Assembly (NCBI RefSeq): GCF_023195535.1
Contig: NZ_JALPNF010000004.1
Span: forward strand, 186,001-250,000
Direction of reading: 5' to 3'
Length of the DNA: 64,000 nt
Source of the DNA: Sphingomonas faeni
GTDB lineage: Bacteria > Pseudomonadota > Alphaproteobacteria > Sphingomonadales > Sphingomonadaceae
Positions within the stretch are counted from its first letter, which is position 1, and every line of letters begins with the position of its first letter. The position numbers and the translations under genes are program-made. Below the pieces are notes generated by a model. The model saw nothing but the letters and a program-made list of their open reading frames with translations, did not search any database and had not been told where the DNA came from. Below are positions 1-8,804 of the stretch, in pieces.

Positions 1-142
1 GACAGATTTCACGCATCTTCGTCTCTTTTTAAGCCTGGCACGAGCGCCGCGAAGCCGCGCTTTCCGCCCCCAAAGACAAGCTCGCATTGAATATCCCCCA
101 AATCGGTAGACTTTGTCCGCCGAGGTTCAGGGGAAAAAATTC

Positions 143-2569
143 ATGTCGCTTACGCTCGCGCTGTTGCTCGCCGGTCAGGCCGCTACCGTCACGCCGCCAT
201 CGGTCACCCCCCAGACGCCCGCCGCGGATCAGGCGCCCGAGCCGGCCAATGGCCGTCTCGGCAATCAGCAACAGGGTGGCGGCGATATCGTCGTCACCGC
301 ACGCCGTCGCGCAGAGACCATCCAGACCGTTCCGATCGCGATGTCGGTGATCGGCGGCACCGCGCTGGCGGAGACCGGCGCGTACAATGTCAGCCGCCTC
401 ACACAACTCCAGCCGACGCTGCAATTCTACTCCACCAACCCACGCAATTCCGCCGCCAATATCCGCGGCCTCGGCGCGCCGTTCGGCCTGACCAACGACG
501 GGATCGAGCAGGGCGTCGGCATCTATGTCGACCAGGTCTATTACAGCCGGATCGCCTCGGCGACGTTCGACTTCACCGACACCGAGCGGATCGAAGTCCT
601 CCGCGGACCGCAAGGCACGCTCTACGGCAAGAACACCACCGCCGGCGCGATCAACATCACGACGCGCAAGCCCAGCTTCACGTCTGAGGCGCGGATCGAG
701 CTCACCACCGGCAACTATCAGTTCGTCCAGGCCAAGGCCTCGGTGTCGGGCCCCCTGATCCCCGACAAACTCGCGATCCGGCTGTCGGCATCGGTGACCG
801 AGCGCGACGGCACGATCCACAACGTCGTGACCGGCAAGGATCTGAATGCGCAGGACAATAAGAGCGTACGCGGGCAGCTATACTGGAAGCCGACCGACAC
901 ACTCGATCTCGCTCTGTCGGGCGATTACGGCCAGCAAAACCCGAATTGCTGCGTGCAATATTACGCGCGCACCGGCGCGACGCAGCGGCCGCTCGACCGG
1001 CAATATGCCGCACTCGCTGCCGCGCAAGGCTATGTCGTGCCGTCCACAAACGCGTTCGACCGTGTGACCGACGTCGACACGCCGTTGCGCGCGAAGCAGG
1101 AATTGGGCGGCGTGTCGCTGCTCGGCAATCTCGATCTCGGCGCATCGACGATCACCTCGGTCAGCGCATGGCGGTTCTGGAATTGGGATCCGTCGAACGA
1201 TCGCGATTTCATCGGCCTGCCGATCACCACCGTGTCGGCCAACCCGTCGCAGCAGACGCAGTATAGCCAGGAACTGCGGATCGCCTCGAACGGCAAGCAC
1301 ACGCTCGATTACGTGCTCGGCGCATTCTACTTCTACCAGACGATCGATACCCAAGGGCTTCAGGTGCAGGGTCTGGCGGCCAGTGCGTTCCTGCTCAACC
1401 CGACCAGCGCGGGCGGGCGCAATCCGGCGACGTTGAACGGCCTGACCGCACGCAACACGATCGGCTTCAAGAACACCAGCGCGGCGCTGTTCGGCAAGCT
1501 GACCTGGAACGTCAGCGACCGGTTCCAGATCGCGCCGGGCCTGCGTTTGAACTACGACAAGAAGAAGGGCGACTATGTCTCGGTCGTCACCAACGGCACC
1601 GGCACGGCGCTGACCGCGGACCAGCGCGGTGTGCTCGCGCCGCAGAGCTATCAGCCCGATTTCGACAACTGGAACCTGTCGGGGGATATCACGGCGGCCT
1701 ACACCGTGACGTCAGACATCCACGCCTATGCGACCTACGCACGCAGCTACAAATCGGGCGGGATCAACCTGTCCGGCCTGCCGCTCGACGCCAGCAACAA
1801 CCCGATCCTGTCCGCCGCGACGGTAAAGCCCGAAAAAGTGAACCATTTCGAGCTTGGCCTGAAAACCCAGTTCCTGGATCGCCGGCTGACGCTGAACCTC
1901 GCCGGCTTCTGGACCGAAATCAGCGATTACCAGGCAACCGTCACCAACGGCCAGCTCGGCGTGCTGCGCGGCTATCTCGCCAATGCCGGAAAGGTCCGCA
2001 CCCGCGGTCTCGAATTCGACTCGGCGTTCCGCCCCACCGACCGGTTCAGTGTCTACGCGAACGGCGCCTACACCGACGCGAAATACGTGAAGTTCGTCGA
2101 TGCGCCATGCCCGCCCGAACTTTCCGGCGGCACCACCGCGACCGCCAGCCAGACGCCGAGCGCACCCGGCACCGCCGGCGGGATCAGCCCGCAAAACTGC
2201 GACGTCTCCGGCCAGCGCCTGCCCGGCGTGTCGAAATGGGCGTTCTCGTACGGTGCGGAATACGACCTGCCGGCGACGCTCGCCGGCCTCGATGGCCAAG
2301 TCTATCTCGGTTATGACGGCAGCTACCGGTCGACCTTCTCGTCCAACCCGTCGCGCTCGGCCTATACCGACATCAACGGCTACGCGCTCAGCAGCTTCCG
2401 CCTCGGGTTCAAGGCGAAGGACAGCTGGAACGTCTTCGGCTGGCTCCGCAACGCGTTCGACGAGAACTATTACGAAGTGCTCGCGCTCCAGTCGGGCAGC
2501 ACCGGCCTGATCGTCGGCCAGCCCGGCGATCCGCGCACCTATGGCGTGACCGTCTCGCGGTCGTTCTGA
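143..2569 (+). CDS. TonB-dependent outer membrane receptor
   Basis: Takes up a ligand, likely a siderophore or organic substrate, across the outer membrane using TonB energy. A signal peptide (ALLLAGQAATV region) is followed by a TonB box DIVVTARRR at about residues 48-56, a plug domain with VLRGPQGTLYGKNT, and a long beta-barrel ending in a C-terminal Phe (TVSRSF), as barrel assembly requires. The 808-residue length is normal for the family. I chose the ATG at 143 because AGGGGAAA lies just upstream; an in-frame TTG at 113 is the alternative. The substrate cannot be inferred, since no dedicated enzymes or regulators flank the gene. The plug and barrel look intact. Confidence 0.93.
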   Translation: MSLTLALLLAGQAATVTPPSVTPQTPAADQAPEPANGRLGNQQQGGGDIVVTARRRAETIQTVPIAMSVIGGTALAETGAYNVSRLTQLQPTLQFYSTNPRNSAANIRGLGAPFGLTNDGIEQGVGIYVDQVYYSRIASATFDFTDTERIEVLRGPQGTLYGKNTTAGAINITTRKPSFTSEARIELTTGNYQFVQAKASVSGPLIPDKLAIRLSASVTERDGTIHNVVTGKDLNAQDNKSVRGQLYWKPTDTLDLALSGDYGQQNPNCCVQYYARTGATQRPLDRQYAALAAAQGYVVPSTNAFDRVTDVDTPLRAKQELGGVSLLGNLDLGASTITSVSAWRFWNWDPSNDRDFIGLPITTVSANPSQQTQYSQELRIASNGKHTLDYVLGAFYFYQTIDTQGLQVQGLAASAFLLNPTSAGGRNPATLNGLTARNTIGFKNTSAALFGKLTWNVSDRFQIAPGLRLNYDKKKGDYVSVVTNGTGTALTADQRGVLAPQSYQPDFDNWNLSGDITAAYTVTSDIHAYATYARSYKSGGINLSGLPLDASNNPILSAATVKPEKVNHFELGLKTQFLDRRLTLNLAGFWTEISDYQATVTNGQLGVLRGYLANAGKVRTRGLEFDSAFRPTDRFSVYANGAYTDAKYVKFVDAPCPPELSGGTTATASQTPSAPGTAGGISPQNCDVSGQRLPGVSKWAFSYGAEYDLPATLAGLDGQVYLGYDGSYRSTFSSNPSRSAYTDINGYALSSFRLGFKAKDSWNVFGWLRNAFDENYYEVLALQSGSTGLIVGQPGDPRTYGVTVSRSF

Positions 2570-2637
2570 TCGTCACGCCCTGATCGTCACACCTTATCGT
2601 CGCCCCCCGATCGTCGCCCCCTGATCGTCACGGCGCG
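2567..2637. repeat. Degenerate tandem repeat (GATCGTC units)
   Basis: Five imperfect direct copies of a unit of about 13 bp built on GATCGTC followed by a C-rich tail (TGATCGTCACGCC and variants) start right at the stop codon of the TonB receptor. They do not extend a reading frame. Replication slippage downstream of the gene is the simplest explanation. Confidence 0.6.
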
Positions 2638-2671
2638 TTCAGGTTTGACGTTTTATAGAGCGGGATACGGC

Positions 2672-2713
2672 CCGGAGAGACATCGCAGTCGGAAGCTCCC
2701 GATGTCTCTCCGG
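2672..2713. terminator. Perfect 14-bp inverted repeat, possible terminator
   Basis: The arms CCGGAGAGACATCG (2672-2685) and CGATGTCTCTCCGG (2700-2713) are exact reverse complements around a 14-nt loop. It lies about 100 bp after the TonB receptor stop and before the next gene, a terminator-like position. No T-run follows on either strand, so it may instead be a protein-binding or processing site. Confidence 0.45.
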
Positions 2714-2852
2714 TTCGGCGCAATCGACATGCTTACGCTGTCTCGACGTGCGTCCGATGTCATCCCCTTGCACGCAGCCCCTTCGAAGCGCAGTCTGTTG
2801 ATCTAAAGCAATAGGCTCAGGCCCATCGGGCCGGGTTAACAAGGGTGGCGGC

Positions 2853-3287
2853 ATGTTCTTCGTACGACAGGGGCCTTTGTGGTTTCGGCTGACCACGGGC
2901 GCCTTGGTCGCCTGGGCGCTCATCGGCTGCTTCATGTTCCTGCAACAGGTGCGGCTCGGCGCCGACGCCATGGGGAGGGCGAGTGCCTATGACCGGGCAC
3001 TCAATGCGGCCCTGCCCAACTGGTACGTTCCGCTGTTCGCCGTCGCGGTGCTGGCCGGACTGATCGGCGCCGTGCTGCTGTTCATGCGCCGTGCCAGCGC
3101 CCGCCCGTTCCTGATCGCATCGCTGGGTGCCACGATCGTACAGTTCGGCTGGCTGTTCGCATCGACCGATATCGTCGCGCGCAAGGGCGCCGGCGAAACG
3201 CTCGGATTGCCCCTGGTCGTCGTCGGGATCGCGGCGTTCACGCTCTGGCTCGTCGGCCATGCCCGGCAGAAGGGATGGGCGGTTTGA
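2853..3287 (+). CDS. Small four-helix membrane protein, unknown function
   Basis: 144 residues with four hydrophobic segments at about 15-33, 51-74, 82-100 and 118-136, so probably an inner-membrane protein with short loops. No catalytic motif is visible and I do not recognise a named family. A polar loop (residues 38-50, ADAMGRASAYDRA) separates helices 1 and 2. The gene stands alone between the TonB receptor and panB on the same strand; the gaps of 283 and 63 bp make operon membership with panB possible but unproven. Codon use matches its neighbours. Confidence 0.7.
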   Translation: MFFVRQGPLWFRLTTGALVAWALIGCFMFLQQVRLGADAMGRASAYDRALNAALPNWYVPLFAVAVLAGLIGAVLLFMRRASARPFLIASLGATIVQFGWLFASTDIVARKGAGETLGLPLVVVGIAAFTLWLVGHARQKGWAV

Positions 3288-3350
3288 TCGCCCCCGGGCC
3301 GATGATCCGAAGGCTGGGCGAGCCCCGACGCGCGCGCTACTAGCATCGCC

Positions 3351-4211
3351 ATGTCCACGACCTACACCCTCGACACCGCGACGAGTCGCGCAAACCCCAC
3401 GCCAGCCCCGCTAAAGCGGCTGACGATCCCCGCGATCCGCCGCCAGAAGGGCAAGACGCCGCTCGTCATGCTCACCGCCTACACGGTTCGTACGGCGCAA
3501 CTGCTCGATCCGCACTGCGACATGCTGCTCGTCGGCGACAGCCTGGGGCAGGTGATCTACGGCCTGCCGTCGACCGTGCCCGTCACGCTGGAAATGATGG
3601 CCGCCCACGGCGCGGCGGTGGTGCGGGGCAGCTATCACGCGGTCGTCGTCATCGACATGCCGTTCGGCAGCTATGAGGCGTCGCCCGAAAAGGCGTTCGA
3701 GAGCGCGGCGTTCTTGCTCAAGCAGACCGGCGCGGCGGCGGTGAAGCTCGAGGGCGGCACCGCGATGGCGCCGACCGTCAAGTTCCTGACCGAGCGGGGT
3801 ATCCCGGTGATGGGTCATGTCGGCCTCACGCCGCAGGCGGTGAACGTGCTCGGGGGCTATGGCGCCCGCGGTCGCACGCCGGAGGAAGCCGCCAAGATCG
3901 TCGCCGACGCGCAGCACATCGCCGAGGCAGGCGCCTTCGCACTCGTGATCGAGGGCGTGGTCGAGCCGATCGCGATCGAGATCACCAACACCATCGCGTG
4001 CCCGACGATCGGCATCGGTGCCTCGGCGCAGTGCGACGGCCAGGTGCTGGTAACCGAAGACATGCTCGGCATGTTCGAGCGTACCGCGAAGTTCGTGAAG
4101 CGGTTCGCCGACATCGCCGACACCATTTCGTCCGCGACGCAGACCTATGCGGACGATGTCCGATCGCGCACATTCCCGGGGCCCGAGCAGGTCTACGTGC
4201 CCAAGGATTGA
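3351..4211 (+). CDS. panB: 3-methyl-2-oxobutanoate hydroxymethyltransferase
   Basis: Transfers a hydroxymethyl group from 5,10-methylene-tetrahydrofolate to 2-oxoisovalerate to give ketopantoate, the first committed step of pantothenate/CoA synthesis, in the cytoplasm. The 286-residue protein shows the metal-binding [11 protein letters not shown] near residue 62, KLEGG near 134, and the GHVGLTPQ stretch of the family. The N-terminal extension of about 25 residues before [11 protein letters not shown] is unstructured in appearance. It leads a same-strand run with the YfgM-like gene, bamB and der. No other pantothenate gene is in the window. Confidence 0.96.
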   Translation: MSTTYTLDTATSRANPTPAPLKRLTIPAIRRQKGKTPLVMLTAYTVRTAQLLDPHCDMLLVGDSLGQVIYGLPSTVPVTLEMMAAHGAAVVRGSYHAVVVIDMPFGSYEASPEKAFESAAFLLKQTGAAAVKLEGGTAMAPTVKFLTERGIPVMGHVGLTPQAVNVLGGYGARGRTPEEAAKIVADAQHIAEAGAFALVIEGVVEPIAIEITNTIACPTIGIGASAQCDGQVLVTEDMLGMFERTAKFVKRFADIADTISSATQTYADDVRSRTFPGPEQVYVPKD

Positions 4212-4282
4212 TCCGCTTCCGTTTCGGTCCCGGCGCGGCTAAGGTCCGCGCCGTCCATCCCCCCAACATTCCGGAGTTGTCC

Positions 4283-5023
4283 TTGGCCCTCCCGCCGAAA
4301 ACCGATGAAGCATTCCTGCGCGAGGTCGACGAAGAACTCCGTCGCGACAAACTCGCCGGGTTCTGGACGAACTGGGGTATCTGGGTCGCGATCGGCGTCG
4401 TCGCCGCGCTCGCCGCACTGGCCGGCTTCCTTTACTGGCAGCATCACAATGGCGAGGCTGCCGGCGTCGAGGGTGAGCAGCTTCAGGCCGCCTACGACTC
4501 GCTCGGCGCCAACAACGCCGCAGCTGCGGCCAAGCCGCTTGCCGAACTCGCCAAGTCGAACCGCGACGGCTACCGCGCGCTCGCGCTGTTTACGCAGGCC
4601 GACGTGCTGCTCCAGAAGGACGACCTGAAGGGCGCCGCCGCCAAGCTCGGTGCGATCGCCGCGGATACGTCGCTGGCCAAGCCGTTCCGCGATCTCGCAC
4701 TCGTTCGCCAGACGTCGGCCGAGTTCGACACGCTGAAGCCGCAGGTCACCGTCGAGCGGCTTCGTCCGCTCGCGGTCCCCGGTGGGCCTTGGCTCGGCAG
4801 CGCGGGTGAGATGGTCGCGATCTCCTATCTCCGCATGAACCAGCGTCAGCAGGCGGGGACGTTGTTCGGCCAGATCGCGCGCGATACCGGCGTGCCGGAG
4901 ACGATCCGTCAACGCGCGGTTCAGATGGCTGGCGTACTGGGTGTGGACGCTGTTGCCAGCACGGGCGCTACTGCCAGGGTGGTCACTCCGGCTGCATCAA
5001 ACGAGGATACCAAGGCGCAATGA
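4283..5023 (+). CDS. YfgM-like membrane-anchored TPR protein
   Basis: 246 residues: a charged cytoplasmic N-terminus (FLREVDEELRRDKL), one transmembrane helix at about residues 30-50 (WVAIGVVAALAALAGFLYW), then a helical TPR-type periplasmic domain rich in Ala and Leu. This is the YfgM family, an ancillary SecYEG/chaperone partner. It directly precedes bamB and overlaps it by 4 bp (ATGA), the usual yfgM-bamB-der order, which supports a role in envelope protein handling. The start is a TTG at 4283 with GGAG about 7 nt upstream; there is no ATG near the conserved N-terminus. Confidence 0.85.
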   Translation: MALPPKTDEAFLREVDEELRRDKLAGFWTNWGIWVAIGVVAALAALAGFLYWQHHNGEAAGVEGEQLQAAYDSLGANNAAAAAKPLAELAKSNRDGYRALALFTQADVLLQKDDLKGAAAKLGAIAADTSLAKPFRDLALVRQTSAEFDTLKPQVTVERLRPLAVPGGPWLGSAGEMVAISYLRMNQRQQAGTLFGQIARDTGVPETIRQRAVQMAGVLGVDAVASTGATARVVTPAASNEDTKAQ

Positions 5024-6342
5024 TGAAGACATATCGGGTGACGGTCGCCGTCGCCGCGCTCGTGGCGCTCAGCGGTTGCGGAATCTTCAAGGGTGGCGTG
5101 AAGAAGACGCCGACCGTTGGCGACCGCGTCTCCATCCTGGTCTCGGAGAACGAGGTAGAGACCGACAAGACGATCGCCGACGTCCAGGTCCTGCTGCCCG
5201 CCCCCGCTGTCAACGACGCCTGGACCCAGCCAGGCGGCAACCCGGCGAAGTCGATGGGTCAGCTCGCGCTCGGCGATCAGCCCCAGCGGGCGTGGCAGGC
5301 CTCGATCGACGGCGGCTCGAACCGCCAGCGGCTCGGCGCGGCACCGGTTATCGCGGACAACAAGCTGTTCGTGACCGATGTCACCGCGACGGTCCATGCG
5401 TTTGCCGCCGATACCGGTGCTGCGCTCTGGAGCGCGGGCATTACCGAGGGCAAGCTGAACAGTGCGGCCCGCTTCGGCGGCGGGGTCAGCTATGACGACG
5501 GCAAGCTCTACGCCACCGACGGCGTCGGTGACGTCGTCGCGATGAACGCGGCCGACGGCGCGATCCTGTGGCGCGCCAAGCCCGGTGCACCGCTGCGTGG
5601 CTCGCCGACCGTCGCGAACGGCGCGGTGTACGTCCTGACGCAGGACAACCAGGTCTTCTCGCTCAACCAGGCCGACGGCAAGGTCCAGTGGGTCCAGTCG
5701 GGCACGCTAGAAACGCAGGGCGTGTTCGGCGTCGCGGCTCCCGCGGTCAGCCAGGGCACCGTGGTCGCCGGCTTCTCGAGCGGCGAACTCAGCGCCTATC
5801 GCTACGAGAATGGCCGTATCCTCTGGCAGGACGCGCTGTCGCGCACTTCGGTCACCACCTCGGTGTCGAGCCTGTCGGACATCGATGCCGCACCAGTGAT
5901 CGACGGCGGCCGCGTCTATGCGGTCGGGCAGGGGGGGCGCATGGTCGCGCTCGAGCTGTCGACCGGTCAGCGCCTGTGGGAGCAGAACTTCGCGGGTATC
6001 TCGACGCCGTGGATCGCGGGCGAATGGCTGTTCGTGGTCACCGACGACGCCCGCCTCGTCTGCCTGTCGCGCTCGAACGGCAAGGCCCGCTGGATTGCCC
6101 AGCTGCCCCGCTTCCAGAACGAGAAGAAGCGTAGCAACGCGATCACCTGGTTCGGTCCGATCCTCGCCGGCAACCGCCTGGTCCTGACCAACTCGCGCGG
6201 CGAAATCAATTTCGTCTCGCCTACCGATGGCACGGTAAGTTCGACGATCGAGACGAAGACACCGTTCTCGCTGCCGCCGATCGTGGCGAACTCGACGCTC
6301 TACACGCTCGACCAGAAGGGCAAGGTCACCGCGTATAGGTGA
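5020..6342 (+). CDS. bamB: Outer membrane assembly lipoprotein BamB
   Basis: Scaffold lipoprotein of the BAM complex, which folds beta-barrel proteins into the outer membrane. The 440-residue protein has a lipoprotein signal peptide with lipobox LSGC (Cys20), then repeated PQQ-like blades (for example GDVVAMNAADGAILWRAK, QVFSLNQADGKVQW, RMVALELSTGQRLWEQ) that form an eight-bladed propeller. It overlaps the YfgM-like gene by ATGA; ATG codons at 5020 and 5023 are both possible starts. It is followed by an E-family repeat and then der. Confidence 0.93.
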   Translation: MMKTYRVTVAVAALVALSGCGIFKGGVKKTPTVGDRVSILVSENEVETDKTIADVQVLLPAPAVNDAWTQPGGNPAKSMGQLALGDQPQRAWQASIDGGSNRQRLGAAPVIADNKLFVTDVTATVHAFAADTGAALWSAGITEGKLNSAARFGGGVSYDDGKLYATDGVGDVVAMNAADGAILWRAKPGAPLRGSPTVANGAVYVLTQDNQVFSLNQADGKVQWVQSGTLETQGVFGVAAPAVSQGTVVAGFSSGELSAYRYENGRILWQDALSRTSVTTSVSSLSDIDAAPVIDGGRVYAVGQGGRMVALELSTGQRLWEQNFAGISTPWIAGEWLFVVTDDARLVCLSRSNGKARWIAQLPRFQNEKKRSNAITWFGPILAGNRLVLTNSRGEINFVSPTDGTVSSTIETKTPFSLPPIVANSTLYTLDQKGKVTAYR

Positions 6343-6350
6343 CGTCGACT

Positions 6351-6494
6351 CCCTCTCCCCGCCGGGGAGAGGGAAGGGGCCCGGCGCACTTGCGCGGGGA
6401 AGGGTGAGGGGCGTGAGGCTCGAATAGCTCACCACAACGCCCCTCACCCTTCCGTCGCTGCGCTCCCCCCTCCCTCTCCCCAGAGGGGCGAGGG
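6351..6494. repeat. Palindromic element, family E, full unit (E1)
   Basis: Between bamB and der, CCCTCTCCCCGCCGGGGAGAGGG forms a terminal hairpin at 6351-6373, followed by GGGTGAGGGGCG, a short spacer, and the complementary CGCCCCTCACCC with a C-rich tail. A half copy of the same family is at 32583. It contains no gene and could act as a bidirectional terminator. Confidence 0.7.
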
Positions 6495-6535
6495 ACATAG
6501 GTGACCTTTGCCGCGACACGCGCTAAGGGCCTGCC

Positions 6536-7924
6536 ATGTCCAAACTCCCCGTGGTCGCGATCGTCGGCCGCCCAAATGTCGGCAAGTCGACCCTGTTCAA
6601 CCGCCTCGTCGGCAAGAAGCTCGCGCTGGTCGACGATCGGCCGGGCGTTACGCGTGATCGCCGCGAGGGCGACGCGTCGCTGATCGGCCTCGAATTCCGC
6701 ATCATCGATACCGCCGGTTACGAGGATCACGACGCGCAGACGCTGCCAGGCCGGATGCGCCAGCAGACCGAGGCGGCCGTCGCGCAGGCCGATGTCGCGC
6801 TGTTCCTGTTCGACGCGCGCGCCGGCATCGTGCCGCTCGACGAGGAGATCGCCCGCTGGCTGCGCACCGCCGACGTCCCCGTCATCCTCGTCGCCAACAA
6901 GGCCGAGGGCCGCGCAGGCGAAGACGGCATCCTCGAGTCACTGGCGCTCGGCTTCGGTGACCCGGTCCAGCTCTCTGCCGAGCACGGCGAAGGCATGGGC
7001 GACCTGTTCGAAGGCCTGCTCCCGCTGCTCGAAGGCAAGGACGAGGTCCCTGAGGAAGAGCCCGACAACGAATATGAAGGCCCGCTGAAGCTCGCGATCG
7101 TCGGTCGTCCGAATGCGGGCAAGTCCACGCTCGTCAACCGCATCCTCGGCGAAGACCGCATGATCACCGGCCCCGAGGCCGGCATCACGCGCGATTCGAT
7201 CAGCGTTGACTATGACTGGCATCCGACCGGTGGCGAAGCGCGCAAAGTCCGCCTGATCGACACCGCCGGCATGCGCAAGCGTGCCAAGGTGCAGGACAAG
7301 CTTGAGAAGATGTCGGTCGAGGATGCGCTCCACGCGGTCGACTTCGCCGAGGTCGTCGTGCTGCTGCTCGACGCCACGCTGGGCCTTGAGGCGCAGGATC
7401 TCCGGATCGCCGACAAGGTGCTGCAGGAGGGCCGTGCACTCGTCATCGCGCTCAACAAATGGGATATCGCCGAGAGCGCCTCGTCGCTGTTCAACGGCGT
7501 CAAGCGCGCGCTCGAAGACGGCCTGAGCCAGGTCAAGGGCGTCACCGTGATGACCGTGTCCGGCGCGACCGGCAAGGGCATCGACCAGCTGCTCCAGGCC
7601 TGTTTCGACACCCGCGACGCCTGGTCTAAGCGGGTCGGCACCGGCGAGCTCAACCGCTGGTTCGAGCGCGCGATCGAGGCGACACCGCCACCGGCCCCAG
7701 GCGGCAAGCGGATCAAGATGCGCTACGTCACGCAGGTCAAGACTCGCCCGCCCAGCTTCGTCATCTTCGGCACGCGCGTCGATCAGCTGCCAGCGAGCTA
7801 CGAACGCTATCTGGTCAATTCGATGCGCAAGGACCTCGGGTTCGGCGCGGTACCGGTCCGGCTGATGTTCCGCGCGCCGAAGAACCCGTACGACGACAAT
7901 GGCAGGGGCGGCGGCGGCAATTAA
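6536..7924 (+). CDS. der: Ribosome biogenesis GTPase Der (EngA)
   Basis: Essential GTPase with two tandem G domains that acts in 50S subunit maturation. Domain 1 has GRPNVGKST (residues 11-19), DTAGYEDH and NKAEG; domain 2 has GRPNAGKST (about 189-197), DTAGMRKR and NKWD. A C-terminal KH-like domain (FVIFGTRVDQLPASYERYL) completes the 462-residue protein. All G1-G4 motifs are intact in both domains. It closes the panB-yfgM-bamB-der run; an E-family element fills the 193-bp gap before it. Confidence 0.97.
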   Translation: MSKLPVVAIVGRPNVGKSTLFNRLVGKKLALVDDRPGVTRDRREGDASLIGLEFRIIDTAGYEDHDAQTLPGRMRQQTEAAVAQADVALFLFDARAGIVPLDEEIARWLRTADVPVILVANKAEGRAGEDGILESLALGFGDPVQLSAEHGEGMGDLFEGLLPLLEGKDEVPEEEPDNEYEGPLKLAIVGRPNAGKSTLVNRILGEDRMITGPEAGITRDSISVDYDWHPTGGEARKVRLIDTAGMRKRAKVQDKLEKMSVEDALHAVDFAEVVVLLLDATLGLEAQDLRIADKVLQEGRALVIALNKWDIAESASSLFNGVKRALEDGLSQVKGVTVMTVSGATGKGIDQLLQACFDTRDAWSKRVGTGELNRWFERAIEATPPPAPGGKRIKMRYVTQVKTRPPSFVIFGTRVDQLPASYERYLVNSMRKDLGFGAVPVRLMFRAPKNPYDDNGRGGGGN

Positions 7925-7939
7925 GCGGCGGCGTCCGGG

Positions 7940-8149
7940 ATGGTTCGCATCGACGCCCGGGGTATGCGTTGCCCTTGGCCGGCGGTGCGGCTCGCCCGCG
8001 CGCTGCGTGACGGCGCGCGGCGGGTCGAGGTTTTAGCGGACGATCCGCAGGCGCCGACTGAAATCGCCGCGGTCGCCGAGGCAGCCGACGCGACGCTAGA
8101 GATCATTTTGGATGAATTTTACCGGACCTTTGTCGTAACTTGTCGGTAG
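7940..8149 (+). CDS. TusA/SirA-family sulfur carrier protein
   Basis: A 69-residue protein with the N-terminal CPxP motif (RGMRCPWPAVRLA, Cys11) that defines the TusA/YeeD/SirA fold. TusA-type proteins carry a persulfide on this Cys for 2-thiouridine tRNA modification, molybdenum-cofactor synthesis or selenium metabolism; which role applies here cannot be read from the sequence. It lies 15 bp after der and directly before the Hpt gene, so probably shares their transcript. Confidence 0.85.
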   Translation: MVRIDARGMRCPWPAVRLARALRDGARRVEVLADDPQAPTEIAAVAEAADATLEIILDEFYRTFVVTCR

Positions 8150-8231
8150 TATGACAACAGTGTGTTTACCTGAAACGGGTAAGATGCTGTTCAAATCTTC
8201 ATGGCGCTATTGCTCAACAGGAGAAGGCGAC

Positions 8232-8669
8232 TTGTCGTTCGAAGGAAGCACCTTGATCAACTGGCCGGCATATTCGCAGGCGCGCAGTGAGCTGGGTGCG
8301 GGATTCGTCCGTATCCTGGGCTATTTCCGCGAGGACGGCGTGAAGTCGGTCGCTGCGATCGAGGCGGCGATGCGGTCGCTCAATGCGGCGGCGATGGTGA
8401 TCCCGGCGCATACGCTGAAGGGCGAAGCGCGGCAGTTCGGGGCGGAACCGCTGGCAGACCTTGCCGAGGCGATCGAAGTGATCGCGCGCAACTGCTTGGA
8501 GATGCAGGATACACCCGAAGAAGCGCTCGAGCACATCGTCCAGTTGCGACCGCTGTTCGTCGAGACGCTGACGTTGCTGGAGCGCGAAGCCAATCCGATC
8601 GTGGCCCGCAAGCCCGCCGCCGGCGGCTTCGGGCGTCGCTCCGTCCCGACCGGGTTCGGCGAAGAGTAA
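8232..8669 (+). CDS. Histidine phosphotransfer (Hpt) domain protein
   Basis: A stand-alone Hpt protein of 145 residues that would relay a phosphate between a hybrid histidine kinase and a response regulator. The phosphoacceptor sits in AHTLKGEARQFGA (His60), matching the Hpt signature HxLKG. The preceding acidic helix with GFVRILGYFREDG is typical. I place the start at TTG 8232 because GGAGAAGG lies 6-13 nt upstream and the conserved region begins here; an ATG at 8151 is possible but has a poor context. No kinase or regulator gene is adjacent, so its partners are elsewhere. Confidence 0.82.
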   Translation: MSFEGSTLINWPAYSQARSELGAGFVRILGYFREDGVKSVAAIEAAMRSLNAAAMVIPAHTLKGEARQFGAEPLADLAEAIEVIARNCLEMQDTPEEALEHIVQLRPLFVETLTLLEREANPIVARKPAAGGFGRRSVPTGFGEE

Positions 8670-8714
8670 CACGCCGCCGAGTGCTACTGCTCGGCGCCTA
8701 CTATTGATCCCGTC

Positions 8715-8797
8715 CGTCATCCCAGCGAAAGCTGGGATCCAGAGCCACAAATGTCGTCTCACGTGGCTCTGGATCCTGACTTTCGTCAGGATGACGG
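8715..8797. repeat. Palindromic element, family C, chimeric arms (C1)
   Basis: Outer CGTCATCC/GGATGACG and inner GGATCCAGAGCCAC/GTGGCTCTGGATCC pair as a long inverted repeat. The left arm carries the hairpin CCAGC-GAAA-GCTGG; the right arm carries CCTGAC-TTTC-GTCAGG, which is the other sub-type. It lies between the convergent Hpt and bfr genes and could terminate both. Confidence 0.8.
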
Positions 8798-8804
8798 GGA
8801 AGAC

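Noticed and set aside
1..142. Riboswitch or promoter before the TonB receptor
   Set aside because: I could not find a cobalamin or TPP riboswitch core, nor a convincing promoter pair. Nothing is claimed for this stretch.
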